Assembly: GCA_029060305.1 (NCBI GenBank)
Contig: JAIDUG010000013.1
Coordinates: forward strand, 1 to 56,341
DNA: 56,341 nt
Direction: 5' to 3'
DNA from: Ruminococcus sp.
GTDB lineage: Bacteria > Bacillota > Clostridia > Oscillospirales > Ruminococcaceae
In this document: piece after piece, positions 31,452 to 39,527 of the stretch
How positions within the stretch are numbered: the first letter of the stretch is position 1
Layout: the number at the start of each line of letters is the position of its first letter
Notes under the pieces: generated by a model
Database searches by the model: none
What the model was told of the DNA's origin: nothing
Seen by the model: the letters and a program-made list of their open reading frames with translations, nothing else
Position numbers and translations under genes: made by a program

Positions 31452-31634
31452 GTGTATGATAAAATTTATCATACACGCTGAGTTTTTGGCTATATATAGC
31501 ATAATTTCAGGTATTGCAGTGAAAAAGCGTGTATGATATGAACCATTTTTATAAAACCTTTATAGTTTTTTAAATTCTACACGAAAGGGTTATAAATAGC
31601 CATTTATCATACACAAACTACACTTATCATACAC
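31452..31634. repeat. Five copies of GTGTATGATA in a convergent gap
   Basis: 31452-31476 is a perfect palindrome with 12-base arms (GTGTATGATAAA and its reverse complement) around one central A. A third copy in direct orientation lies at 31529-31538, and two inverted copies are at 31605-31614 and 31625-31634. A further 12-base palindrome, GCTATATATAGC, lies at 31489-31500. The gap separates the 3' ends of the U32 and hisE genes, so no promoter is expected here. It may be a protein-binding array, a small mobile palindromic element or an RNA-level structure; no known consensus fits. Confidence 0.75.
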
Positions 31635-31670
31635 TCTAATAACAAGTGAAATTCCGTGATGATAGCAGTT

Positions 31671-32009
31671 TTATGAATTTTTGTCAACCTCGTGGAATTT
31701 CTTGAGATTACCGATTTTTTCGTTTCTTTCGTCAAGAACCTTTTCAACGTCCGACCATTCAAGACCCTGATTTGCACAGAGTACCATAACGTGATACAGT
31801 AAATCGTTGATTTCGTTCATAAGTTCGTTGTTGTCGCCGTTCTTTGCCGCAATGACGGTTTCAGTAGCTTCCTCGCCGACTTTTTTGCAGATTTTATCAA
31901 CACCCTTGTCGAAAAGATAGCAGGTGTACGAATTTTCAGCGGAAGTACCATTTTCGTACTGTTTTTTTCTTTCCTTGATTACTTCAAAAATTTCTTCATA
32001 AACAGTCAT
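31671..32009 (-). CDS. hisE: Phosphoribosyl-ATP pyrophosphatase HisE
   Basis: 112 aa from the ATG at 32009 (GGAG eight bases upstream); a TTG two codons earlier is too close to it. It hydrolyses PR-ATP to PR-AMP, histidine step 2. The MazG-like fold is shown by KVGEEATETVIAAKNGD (~35-51), NELMNEINDLLYHVMVL and the acidic metal-binding EE/E-D set. Last gene of the his operon. HisI and HisE are separate genes, adjacent by two bases, rather than a HisIE fusion. Confidence 0.95.
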   Translation of the reverse strand: MTVYEEIFEVIKERKKQYENGTSAENSYTCYLFDKGVDKICKKVGEEATETVIAAKNGDNNELMNEINDLLYHVMVLCANQGLEWSDVEKVLDERNEKIGNLKKFHEVDKNS

Positions 32010-32011
32010 TT

Positions 32012-32359
32012 TCAATTCTCCTTATCGTTATATATTTCGTTGAAGAAACAACTATAGTTTCCGGTATGGCACGCAACTCCGGTCTGTTCTACGTTTACAA
32101 GAAGTGTGTCATTGTCGCAATCTCCGTAAATTGATACTACTTTCTGTAAGTGTCCGGAAGTCGCTCCCTTGTTCCAGTATTCCTGTCTCGACCTGCTCCA
32201 GAACCACGTGTACCCTGTTTCAAGAGTCTTTTTCAAACTCTCCTTGTTCATATACGCAAGCATAAGTACGGTTTTAGTGTTTACCTCATAGCAGATTGCC
32301 GGAATGAGTTCGCCCTTGACGAAAAACTTGTCAAGGTCATTCAAGTCAATTTTTATCAT
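32012..32359 (-). CDS. hisI: Phosphoribosyl-AMP cyclohydrolase HisI
   Basis: 115 aa. It opens the adenine ring of PR-AMP (step 3). [19 protein letters not shown] (~46-64) and the metal-binding DCDNDTLLV (~77-85) with [17 protein letters not shown] (~88-104) are diagnostic. Only the short cyclohydrolase domain is present. Ribosome site GGTGGTGAT. Confidence 0.96.
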   Translation of the reverse strand: MIKIDLNDLDKFFVKGELIPAICYEVNTKTVLMLAYMNKESLKKTLETGYTWFWSRSRQEYWNKGATSGHLQKVVSIYGDCDNDTLLVNVEQTGVACHTGNYSCFFNEIYNDKEN

Positions 32360-32363
32360 TTTA

Positions 32364-32693
32364 TCACCACCCTTTTATAAAATCGCTTACAAACCGCCAT
32401 AGTCCACTCCATATAAAAGTGTCAATAAAAAACGATATGACAGTTATTAACAAGGTTTTCAGAATATATCGGAATTTTCTTTCCTCTTTTATAAGAGATA
32501 CTATGTCAAGACAGAATACCGCAACACATATAATCAGCGAAAGACTTCCTGCAATAAGGCTGAACGGGTGTGCGTAAGGGTGTTCAGAGATTTTATAATC
32601 GAAATCTAAAAATATATTTGTACAGCATAGAAATCCGAGACTGCCGAAAATTCCGTAAATAAACGGATATATTTTCCTGATTTTATTCATCAT
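32364..32693 (-). CDS. Small membrane protein inserted in the his operon
   Basis: 109 aa from the ATG at 32693 with AGAGGG upstream; an earlier ATG at 32726 lies inside hisF. Three hydrophobic segments (~8-28, ~43-65, ~76-97) make it an integral membrane protein. No family or histidine-related function is recognised. It separates hisF and hisI without breaking the operon (22 bases after hisF, 4 bases before hisI), so it is co-expressed with the pathway. Confidence 0.6.
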   Translation of the reverse strand: MMNKIRKIYPFIYGIFGSLGFLCCTNIFLDFDYKISEHPYAHPFSLIAGSLSLIICVAVFCLDIVSLIKEERKFRYILKTLLITVISFFIDTFIWSGLWRFVSDFIKGW

Positions 32694-32715
32694 ATAAATA
32701 ACCCTCTTAATATAT

Positions 32716-33471
32716 CTATCTGACAATAATTCCCTTGTTTCTGCAATACGTCTTTACTTCTTGTACGGTGAGTTCTCTGAAGTGGAACAGCGACGCTGCC
32801 AAAGAAGCAGTAGCACCAGTCTTTTCAAAGACTTCCGCAAAGTCATTTATTTTTCCTGCACCACCGCTTGCGATTACAGGAATACTACAGTTGTCGCATA
32901 CAGCTTTCAGCATATCAATATCGAAACCCTCTTTAGTACCGTCAGCGTCAATGGAGTTGAGACAGATTTCCCCTGCTCCGAGTTTTTCAATCTGATGTAC
33001 CCAGTCAATAAGGTCGATACCCATATCAACACGTCCGCCGTTTATGTAGACCGTCCACTTGTTTTCTGCGATTTTTTTTGCATCAATCCCAACGCATATA
33101 CACTGACTACCGAATATGTCAGCACCGTTGTGTATAAGCTGAGGATTTTTTACAGCCTGAGAATTTACGGAAACTTTGTCAGCACCTGCACGGAGAGTTT
33201 CACGTATGTCGTCGACAGTCTTTATTCCTCCGCCGACAGTAAGCGGTACAAACACTTTTTTAGCAGTTTCCCTCACAACGTCAAGGAAAACTCCTCTGCC
33301 CTCGAAAGAAGCTGTTATATCATAGAATACAATCTCGTCAGCACCCTGTCTGTTGTACTCCTCCGCACATTCAACAGGGTCGCCAACGTCACGTACTCCC
33401 TCAAAATTCACTCCCTTTACTACCTTACCGTTTCGCACGTCAAGACAAGGGATTATTCTTTTTGCAAGCAT
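32716..33471 (-). CDS. hisF: Imidazole glycerol phosphate synthase cyclase subunit HisF
   Basis: 251 aa, a (beta/alpha)8 barrel. It uses ammonia from HisH to form IGP and AICAR. Catalytic Asp in [15 protein letters not shown] (~8-22) and Asp in VGIDAKK (~130) are present, as are the phosphate loops LTVGGGI and VIASGGAGK (~220). Ribosome site AAGGAGG. The R2K ATP-grasp gene precedes it by 23 bases. Confidence 0.97.
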   Translation of the reverse strand: MLAKRIIPCLDVRNGKVVKGVNFEGVRDVGDPVECAEEYNRQGADEIVFYDITASFEGRGVFLDVVRETAKKVFVPLTVGGGIKTVDDIRETLRAGADKVSVNSQAVKNPQLIHNGADIFGSQCICVGIDAKKIAENKWTVYINGGRVDMGIDLIDWVHQIEKLGAGEICLNSIDADGTKEGFDIDMLKAVCDNCSIPVIASGGAGKINDFAEVFEKTGATASLAASLFHFRELTVQEVKTYCRNKGIIVR

Positions 33472-33494
33472 TTTTTTACCTCCTTTTAGTTATA

Positions 33495-34352
33495 TTAATT
33501 TTCAAAAGCATAAAATAATGTTCTGAAATAATTATATATATTCTGATTTTTCGGCAAACCTGAAACACTACCGTCACCGGTTTCAATAACTTTCCACGTA
33601 CCGTCAGACAATTCCGCATAATCAATTGTATAATAACGGCTTTGAAGATTACTGTATTTTTCAAGTAATTCTGTAGGCGGTTGATTAGTATTCTGTTCCT
33701 GACCTGAATTTCCGCTGACAGTTGCGATTTTATTGTTGATATAAAATACTCTGTATTCATTGGTTTTGCCGTTGTAACGTTTCAAATCAAGAAATTCCTT
33801 TATACAGATACCACCAGTCAACAAATTTCCACGGTATTTATAAAAGACTTCCATATATTCGTTGAACTGCTCCTGAGTTACAGAACAGTCAAAAAATTTT
33901 GGAAACTGACTTCCTTTCAAAGACTTAACAAAATCTTTTACCATAAATTTTCCGAAAGCCTTTTTTACTGATTCAACGTCAATCTGTTCGTGCAGAGGGA
34001 AAATCTTCATTCTGGCTGTATCGTTCCCGAATACATTATATATATTCGGAAAAATATGCATTAAAGTATATTCTTCGGGAGTGGTAATCAATCTTATATT
34101 ATGATTATATAATTTTTCATAAAATGCGGTATACTGTTCGGGTTTCATCATCCACCCACGCATAACAGCGTTACAAGGAGAATCAGGAACACGATTCAGA
34201 ACAAGTTTGTTTTCATTGAACCACTTATCATAACCGAAAATTATTATATTAAAAAGTCCTGTTTCCTTTACTGCTTCGTATTCTTTTTTTAAATCTTCGT
34301 CAACTTCTTTCGTCGAAAAATAGCTTGACGGAAATAATATCGTATCTATCAT
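33495..34352 (-). CDS. R2K-clade ATP-grasp domain protein in the his operon
   Basis: 285 aa. The C-terminal two thirds fit ATP-grasp of the R2K clade: FMVKDFVKSLKG (~137-148, nucleotide-binding Lys), RGNLLTGGICIKEFLDL (~187-203), NEYRVFYINNKI (~210) and IETGDGSVSGLP near the end. R2K enzymes are predicted peptide ligases or modifiers, in some genomes linked to conflict systems. It has no known role in histidine synthesis. It sits between a small anchored peptide gene (7-base gap) and hisF, with its own ribosome site CGGAGT. Likely a cargo insertion. The product could modify the peptide encoded just upstream; this is a guess. Confidence 0.75.
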   Translation of the reverse strand: MIDTILFPSSYFSTKEVDEDLKKEYEAVKETGLFNIIIFGYDKWFNENKLVLNRVPDSPCNAVMRGWMMKPEQYTAFYEKLYNHNIRLITTPEEYTLMHIFPNIYNVFGNDTARMKIFPLHEQIDVESVKKAFGKFMVKDFVKSLKGSQFPKFFDCSVTQEQFNEYMEVFYKYRGNLLTGGICIKEFLDLKRYNGKTNEYRVFYINNKIATVSGNSGQEQNTNQPPTELLEKYSNLQSRYYTIDYAELSDGTWKVIETGDGSVSGLPKNQNIYNYFRTLFYAFEN

Positions 34353-34359
34353 ATAATTA

Positions 34360-34596
34360 TTATACTCCGTTAGTCAGATTATCGTCTACCCATTGTCTTA
34401 AAATATAGAATATGTATTCAGGATTTTCGCTGTATAAATTATAAATAAAAAATTCATAGCCGATTCCGGAATAATGACAATCCTCATCTTCAGTGCAGAA
34501 AACCGGCTTTTTTTCCATAACTGCAACAGATGTATAGTCAATGATTCCCATACATATCCATACCGCCAAAATAATTTTAAGAATTTTTTTCAGCAT
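34360..34596 (-). CDS. Small exported or membrane-anchored protein inserted in the his operon
   Basis: 78 aa from the ATG at 34596, overlapping the hisA end by 20 bases; the upstream in-frame TTG is weaker. N-terminus MLKKILKIILAVWICMGIID is a signal peptide or anchor. The remaining ~55 residues are acidic and aromatic, with Cys in VFCTEDEDCHYSG. No family is recognised. It is immediately followed by the R2K ATP-grasp gene, so the two may be one functional unit. Confidence 0.55.
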   Translation of the reverse strand: MLKKILKIILAVWICMGIIDYTSVAVMEKKPVFCTEDEDCHYSGIGYEFFIYNLYSENPEYIFYILRQWVDDNLTNGV

Positions 34597-35305
34597 ATTC
34601 AATAGCTTCTTTCAGATTCAGCGTGCCTTTGTAGATAGACTTTCCGCATATAGTACCGTAAAGTCCCATTTCCTTGCAAGCCTTTATGTCGTCCATTGTG
34701 TGAACTCCACCGCTTGCGATTATGTTACAATCTGCTGTACCGTCCGCAAGTGCCTGTAACTGTTCTTTGTTCACTCCCGAAAGCGTACCGTCCTTTGAGA
34801 TGTCAGTGAATATGAAGTACTTAACGCCTGACTTTATCATCTGATTTGCGAGGTCGATATAATTAACGTCGGAAGTTTCAAGCCAGCCCTCAGTTGCAAC
34901 CATACCGTTCATAGCGTCAATACCTACTACAATCTTCTCACTTCCGAACTTCTCAACGGCATTGCGGACAAGTTCGGGATTTTTGAGTGCAACAGAACCG
35001 AGTATTACTCTTGAAATTCCCATATTCAAGTATTCCTGAATAGTTTCAAGACTTCTGATTCCTCCGCCGAGTTCAACTTTCAGATTTGTCTTTTCTGCAA
35101 CGTCCGTATAAATTTTTGTGTTGACAGGTCTTCCCTCTTTTGCACCGTCGAGGTCAACCATATGAATCCATTCAGCTCCTGCATTTTCAAAACTCTTTGC
35201 TGTTTCGAGATAGTCGGAAGCTACTTTTTCAACTGTAGAAAAGTCACCTTTGAAAAGTCTCACACAGTTGCCGTCTTTGATGTCGATTGCAGGTAAAATA
35301 ATCAT
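34577..35305 (-). CDS. hisA: ProFAR isomerase HisA
   Basis: 242 aa (beta/alpha)8 barrel that isomerises ProFAR to PRFAR. Catalytic Asp8 in LPAIDIKDGNCVRL and the second Asp in FIFTDISKDGTLSG (~130) are present, with phosphate loops VELGGGIR and IASGGVHT. It starts inside the hisH stop (ATGA overlap). Confidence 0.97.
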   Translation of the reverse strand: MIILPAIDIKDGNCVRLFKGDFSTVEKVASDYLETAKSFENAGAEWIHMVDLDGAKEGRPVNTKIYTDVAEKTNLKVELGGGIRSLETIQEYLNMGISRVILGSVALKNPELVRNAVEKFGSEKIVVGIDAMNGMVATEGWLETSDVNYIDLANQMIKSGVKYFIFTDISKDGTLSGVNKEQLQALADGTADCNIIASGGVHTMDDIKACKEMGLYGTICGKSIYKGTLNLKEAIEYAEKNS

Positions 35306-35904
35306 ATCAGCCCTCCGAAATTCTTCAATATTTTCAAACCTGTTTCACCGCTTTTTTCGGGGTGAAACTGAGCTCCGTATACATATTTTCCGTCGTGGAC
35401 AAGTGCGGGTACACGTCCGCCGTACTCACAATATGCGGAAATATCATTGTCAGCACATACAGCCTTGTAAGAATGTACGAAATATACATATTCGTTATCG
35501 CCGAGACCGTCAAGCAATTTGCAGTTATTCAGGATTTCCAGTTTATTCCAGCCCATATGTGGAATTATTAACCCTGTATCTTCCATTTTTTCCACAGAGC
35601 CTTTTATAAGTCCGAGACCGTCACATTCCTCAAATTCGTAACCTTTTTCAAATATCAACTGCATTCCGAGACATATTCCTAAAAAAGGCTTTATTTTTGC
35701 CTGTTCCTTTATTGTGCCGATAAGTCCGGAGTTTTCAAGCATTTTCATAGCTGACGGAAATGCTCCAACCCCTGGGAGTATTACAGCATCTGCATTTTTT
35801 ATGGAATCGCTGTCAGATACGAGACGGCTTTCAAGTCCGAGGTAATCGAGAGCGTTTTTCACACTGAAAATATTTCCTGCTCCGTAGTCAACTATTGCAA
35901 TCAT
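35302..35904 (-). CDS. hisH: Imidazole glycerol phosphate synthase glutaminase subunit HisH
   Basis: 200 aa class-I glutamine amidotransferase. Nucleophile Cys in PFLGICLGMQLIFE (~80), His and Glu in YGAQFHPEKSGETG (~183). It supplies ammonia to HisF. The start ATG directly follows the hisB stop and the stop overlaps the hisA start by 4 bases, so it is translationally coupled. Confidence 0.97.
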   Translation of the reverse strand: MIAIVDYGAGNIFSVKNALDYLGLESRLVSDSDSIKNADAVILPGVGAFPSAMKMLENSGLIGTIKEQAKIKPFLGICLGMQLIFEKGYEFEECDGLGLIKGSVEKMEDTGLIIPHMGWNKLEILNNCKLLDGLGDNEYVYFVHSYKAVCADNDISAYCEYGGRVPALVHDGKYVYGAQFHPEKSGETGLKILKNFGGLI

Positions 35905-36498
35905 TTATAATACCCCCTTTGTTGAAAGTACAGCACCGTCGGCATTTCTTGCAACGGCTGTCTTCAATGCGTGTGCAACTGCTTTATATATAGCTTCTGC
36001 TTTGTGGTGGTCGTTGCTACCGTAAAGCAGATTTATATGAAGCGTCATTCCCGAGTTGAACGCAAACGCACGGAAAAATTCTTCCGTCATACAAAGGTCG
36101 TACTCTCCGCAACTCTGATTTGTAAAGTTGCAATTGAACACTAAAAACGGTCTGTTGCTGAGGTCGAGACTTGCCATTGCAAGCGATTCGTCCATAGGAA
36201 TATATGCCGTGCCATAACGTACTATCCCCGACTTGTTACCGAGTGCCTGACCGAGTGCCTGACCGAGTGCTATTCCTGTATCTTCTATTGTATGGTGACA
36301 GTCAACGTGCAAATCACCTTTTACTTTAACAGTCATACTGATTCCGCTGTGTACAGAAAGTGCAGTCAGCATATGGTCGAAAAAACCTATTCCTGTCGAT
36401 ATATCTGCAACGCCTTTATTGTCAAGCGATACAGATATATTTATGTCAGTTTCTTTTGTTGTACGTGTTACACTGCCTTTTCTAATAAAATCATTCAT
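35905..36498 (-). CDS. hisB: Imidazoleglycerol-phosphate dehydratase HisB
   Basis: 197 aa, monofunctional (no phosphatase domain). The Mn-binding repeats GFFDHMLTALSVHS, DCHHTIEDTGIALGQALG and the C-terminal GSNDHHKAEAIYKAVAHAL are all present. The DNA for ALGQALGQALG contains a small tandem repeat. It overlaps hisC by 4 bases. Confidence 0.97.
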   Translation of the reverse strand: MNDFIRKGSVTRTTKETDINISVSLDNKGVADISTGIGFFDHMLTALSVHSGISMTVKVKGDLHVDCHHTIEDTGIALGQALGQALGNKSGIVRYGTAYIPMDESLAMASLDLSNRPFLVFNCNFTNQSCGEYDLCMTEEFFRAFAFNSGMTLHINLLYGSNDHHKAEAIYKAVAHALKTAVARNADGAVLSTKGVL

Positions 36499-37553
36499 AT
36501 GAGAATTTCCTCCAGTGCTTTGAACAGAGAGTTCATTTCTTCTTCCGTACCTACAGTAATACGCATATAGTTGTTTATACGTGGCTTATTCCAGTAACGC
36601 ACGAATATTTTGCGTTTCCTGAGTTCTTCAAAGATATATCCTGCATTTTTTTCCTTGTGACTTGCGAAAATAAAGTTACTCATAGAATCGGGAAAAACAA
36701 AACCCATTTCCGAAAGTTTTTTCTTTGAATACTCACGAGTAGCAATAATTTTATTTACAGTTTCATTGAAATACTTTTCGTCACGTACAGCCTCAGCTCC
36801 GCAAATCTGTGTTATACTGTTCATAGTGTAGGAGTTTACGGAAAACTTAACGTCATTCATATATTTTATAAGTTTTTCGCTACCCATTGCAAAACCTATT
36901 CTCATTCCTGCCATTGAACGTGATTTTGAAAAAGTCTGTATAACAAGCAGATTTTCGTATTTACCGATAAGCGACTGACAGCTTTTTCCGCCGAAATCTA
37001 TATATGCTTCGTCAATCATTACAACTGAATCAGGATTTGCTTTCACAATATCTTCAATCATTTCCGTACTTTCAAGAACACCTGTAGGAGCGTTTGGGTT
37101 AGGGAATATGATACCGCCGTTTTCCTGTTTGTAGTCGTCAGGATTTATAGTGAAGTCTTCACTGAGCGGACAGGTTTTATAAGGTATTCTGTAAACATCT
37201 GCCCACACGTCATAGAAAGAATATGTTACATCAGGAAACAATATCGGTTTTTCGGAATTGAAGAAAGTCATAAATGCCATTGAAATAACGTCGTCTGAGC
37301 CTACTCCGACAAATATCTGTGAGGGTTTCAGACCGTGCCTTTCCGCAAGTGCATTTACAAGCACTTCCGAATCAGGATTAGGATATAAACGCATTGCCGA
37401 AACGTCATAACTGTCGAGAAGTTCACGTACAGCAGGAGCAGGTGGATAAGGATTTTCATTTGTATTGAGTTTTATTATATCTTTGTCTTTTGGCTGTTCG
37501 CCGGGGGTGTATGGTACTACCTTGCGGACATTATTTTCCCATTTGTTTATCAT
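36495..37553 (-). CDS. hisC: Histidinol-phosphate aminotransferase HisC
   Basis: 352 aa from the ATG at 37553; the GTG three codons earlier is only two bases from the Shine-Dalgarno AAAGG. PLP-dependent class-II aminotransferase: LNTNENPYPP at the start, NPNAPTGV (~150), PLP Lys in QTFSKSRSMAGMRIG (~210) and the C-terminal Arg of NYMRITVGTEEE. It converts imidazoleacetol phosphate to histidinol phosphate. The 52-61 bases between hisD and hisC hold a hairpin. Confidence 0.95.
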   Translation of the reverse strand: MINKWENNVRKVVPYTPGEQPKDKDIIKLNTNENPYPPAPAVRELLDSYDVSAMRLYPNPDSEVLVNALAERHGLKPSQIFVGVGSDDVISMAFMTFFNSEKPILFPDVTYSFYDVWADVYRIPYKTCPLSEDFTINPDDYKQENGGIIFPNPNAPTGVLESTEMIEDIVKANPDSVVMIDEAYIDFGGKSCQSLIGKYENLLVIQTFSKSRSMAGMRIGFAMGSEKLIKYMNDVKFSVNSYTMNSITQICGAEAVRDEKYFNETVNKIIATREYSKKKLSEMGFVFPDSMSNFIFASHKEKNAGYIFEELRKRKIFVRYWNKPRINNYMRITVGTEEEMNSLFKALEEILI

Positions 37554-37578
37554 TACAACCACTGCCTTTCTTTATTCA

Positions 37579-37606
37579 AAAGCCTGCTCCCGTAAGAACA
37601 GGCTTT
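37579..37606 (-). terminator. Hairpin between hisD and hisC
   Basis: AAAGCCTG and CAGGCTTT form an 8-bp stem around a 12-base loop, with a short T run on the minus strand. It could attenuate or process the mRNA inside the operon; the T run is too short for a strong terminator. Confidence 0.45.
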
Positions 37607-37614
37607 CAGGAAAA

Positions 37615-38898
37615 TCATTCAAAACGTACTTTTATAGCGTTGGCGTGGGCGGTGAGACCTTCCTTTTCTGCTATCAGCACAATATCGTCTTTAGCTTCTT
37701 CGAGTGCCTCACGTGTATAGTAGATGTAACTTGAGCGTTTTGTAAAACTTGCAACTCCGAGCGGTGAAAAGAATCTTGCTGTACCGCTTGTCGGAAGTAC
37801 GTGGTTAGGACCTGCAAAGTAATCGCCGAGCGGTTCACTTGCATACTGTCCGAGGAATACAGAACCTGCATTATCAAGACTGCCGAGAAGTTCCATAGGA
37901 TTTTCCATAAGGACTTCAAGGTGTTCCGGAGCGATTGCGTTTGCAATTTCAACGGCTTTTTCACGACTGTCAGTAATGATTATCGCACCATAGTCTTCAA
38001 GCGACTTTTCAATTATTTCTTTTCTTGAAAGATACTCTTTCTGACGGTTGATTTCTGCAACAGTCTCATCGGCAAGTTTTTCACTTGTCGTAACCATTAT
38101 CGCAGAAGCCAGTTTATCGTGTTCAGCTTGTGACATCAGGTCAGCACCCACAAATTTCGGATTAGCCGTTTCGTCAGCAAGTACAAGTATTTCGCTTGGT
38201 CCTGCAATCATATCAATGTCAACAACTCCATAAAGAAGTTTCTTTGCGGTTGCAACGAATATATTTCCAGGACCTACTATCTTATCACATTTCGGGATTG
38301 TCTCCGTACCGTAAGCAAGTCCAGCAATTGCCTGTGAACCGCCTGCAAGGAAAATTCTGTCTACTCCGCATATCGCAGCAGCAACAAGTATATCCTTATT
38401 CGGTGTGCCGTCTTTGAGTGGAGGAGTTACCATTATAAGCTCCTTTACTCCTGCAATCTTTGCCGGAATAGCGTTCATCAGTACGCTTGACGGATAAGCG
38501 GCAGTACCTCCGGGGACGTAAAGCCCTACTCTTTCAAGACCTCTGATACGCTGTCCGAGAATAACGCCGTTTGCCTTTGGATTTATGAAACCCTGTTCAA
38601 CCTGTCTGTTGTGGAAATCAGCAATATTTTCCTGAGCGTCAAGAAGTGCGTTTACAAAATCGGGGTCTGCATCTGTCATAGCATCGTTTATGACTTCCCT
38701 CGGTACTTCATAGTATTGCGGAAGATTTCCGTCAAATTTCAGTGTATAATTCTTTATAGCTGTATCGCCGTTGTTTTTAACGTCCTCTATTATTGCGGAA
38801 ACAGTTTCAGTAACTTTCCTGTCTGTTTCGCCAGCACGTCTGCCGAGTTCTTTCAGAAATTCAACCTCAGCAACGCCGTCTGCATAAATTTTCCTCAT
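37615..38898 (-). CDS. hisD: Histidinol dehydrogenase HisD
   Basis: 427 aa, Zn- and NAD-dependent, last two steps of histidine synthesis. Family runs: GLYVPGGTAAYPSSVLMN (~127-144), PGNIFVATAKKLLYG, DMIAGPSEILVLAD (~232-245), DLMSQAEHD (~255-263) and LGDYFAGPNHVLPT (~355). The start shares one base with the hisG stop. Confidence 0.97.
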   Translation of the reverse strand: MRKIYADGVAEVEFLKELGRRAGETDRKVTETVSAIIEDVKNNGDTAIKNYTLKFDGNLPQYYEVPREVINDAMTDADPDFVNALLDAQENIADFHNRQVEQGFINPKANGVILGQRIRGLERVGLYVPGGTAAYPSSVLMNAIPAKIAGVKELIMVTPPLKDGTPNKDILVAAAICGVDRIFLAGGSQAIAGLAYGTETIPKCDKIVGPGNIFVATAKKLLYGVVDIDMIAGPSEILVLADETANPKFVGADLMSQAEHDKLASAIMVTTSEKLADETVAEINRQKEYLSRKEIIEKSLEDYGAIIITDSREKAVEIANAIAPEHLEVLMENPMELLGSLDNAGSVFLGQYASEPLGDYFAGPNHVLPTSGTARFFSPLGVASFTKRSSYIYYTREALEEAKDDIVLIAEKEGLTAHANAIKVRFE

Positions 38899-39527
38899 TA
38901 TAAATTCTCCTCTATAAGCGTGATTAACCTGTCAATTTCGTTCTTTCTGAGTTTAAGGCTTACTGTATTTGCGATAAGTCTTGCGGAAATAGGTGCAACG
39001 TCCTCAATGACTTCAAGTCCGTTTTCTTTGAGAGTAGTACCTGTCTCAACAATATCAACTATTCCGTCGGCGAGTTCAAGAAGCGGAGCGAGTTCAACAG
39101 ACCCCTCTATTTTTATTATTTCGGTATCCATTCCCTTTTTTTCAAAGAAATTTCTTGAAACGTTAGGGTACTTTGTAGCGATAGTCTTTACGCCGTAACC
39201 ACTGTAGAAATCGTAATCTTTTTTTGTTGCGAGTGCGAATTTACAGCGACCGAATCCGAGGTCGACGAGTTCAAAGAATTTGCCGTTCATTTCCATAATA
39301 GTATCTTTTCCGACAACTCCCATATCACAAACACCGTGTTCAACGTATGTTATAACGTCGTTTGCCTTTGCGAGAACAACTTCCATATTAGCATCGGGAA
39401 CAGGCAGAATCAGTTTTCTGCCCTTTTCGTGAATCGCTGTACAGTCAAAACCGAGTTTTTCAAAAAGACCGACTGTATCTTTTTCAAGTCTGCCCTTTGT
39501 GAGCGCTATTCTTATTGGTTTGTTCAT
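38898..39527 (-). CDS. hisG: ATP phosphoribosyltransferase HisG, short form
   Basis: 209 aa. First pathway step. It lacks the C-terminal regulatory domain of long HisG, consistent with the presence of hisZ. RIALTKGRLEKDTVGLFEKL at the start, DMGVVGKDTIME (~67) and the PRPP-binding IVDIVETGTTLKENGL (~157) are typical. One-base overlaps with both hisZ and hisD indicate coupled translation. Confidence 0.97.
   Translation of the reverse strand: MNKPIRIALTKGRLEKDTVGLFEKLGFDCTAIHEKGRKLILPVPDANMEVVLAKANDVITYVEHGVCDMGVVGKDTIMEMNGKFFELVDLGFGRCKFALATKKDYDFYSGYGVKTIATKYPNVSRNFFEKKGMDTEIIKIEGSVELAPLLELADGIVDIVETGTTLKENGLEVIEDVAPISARLIANTVSLKLRKNEIDRLITLIEENL

Noticed and set aside
31457..31537. A 26-codon ORF starting in the GTGTATGATA palindrome
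   Set aside because: No ribosome binding site, no promoter, and the sequence is dictated by the repeats; not called as a gene.
32761..33489. 242-codon plus-strand ORF opposite hisF
   Set aside because: Antisense shadow of hisF with no start signal or recognisable protein features.
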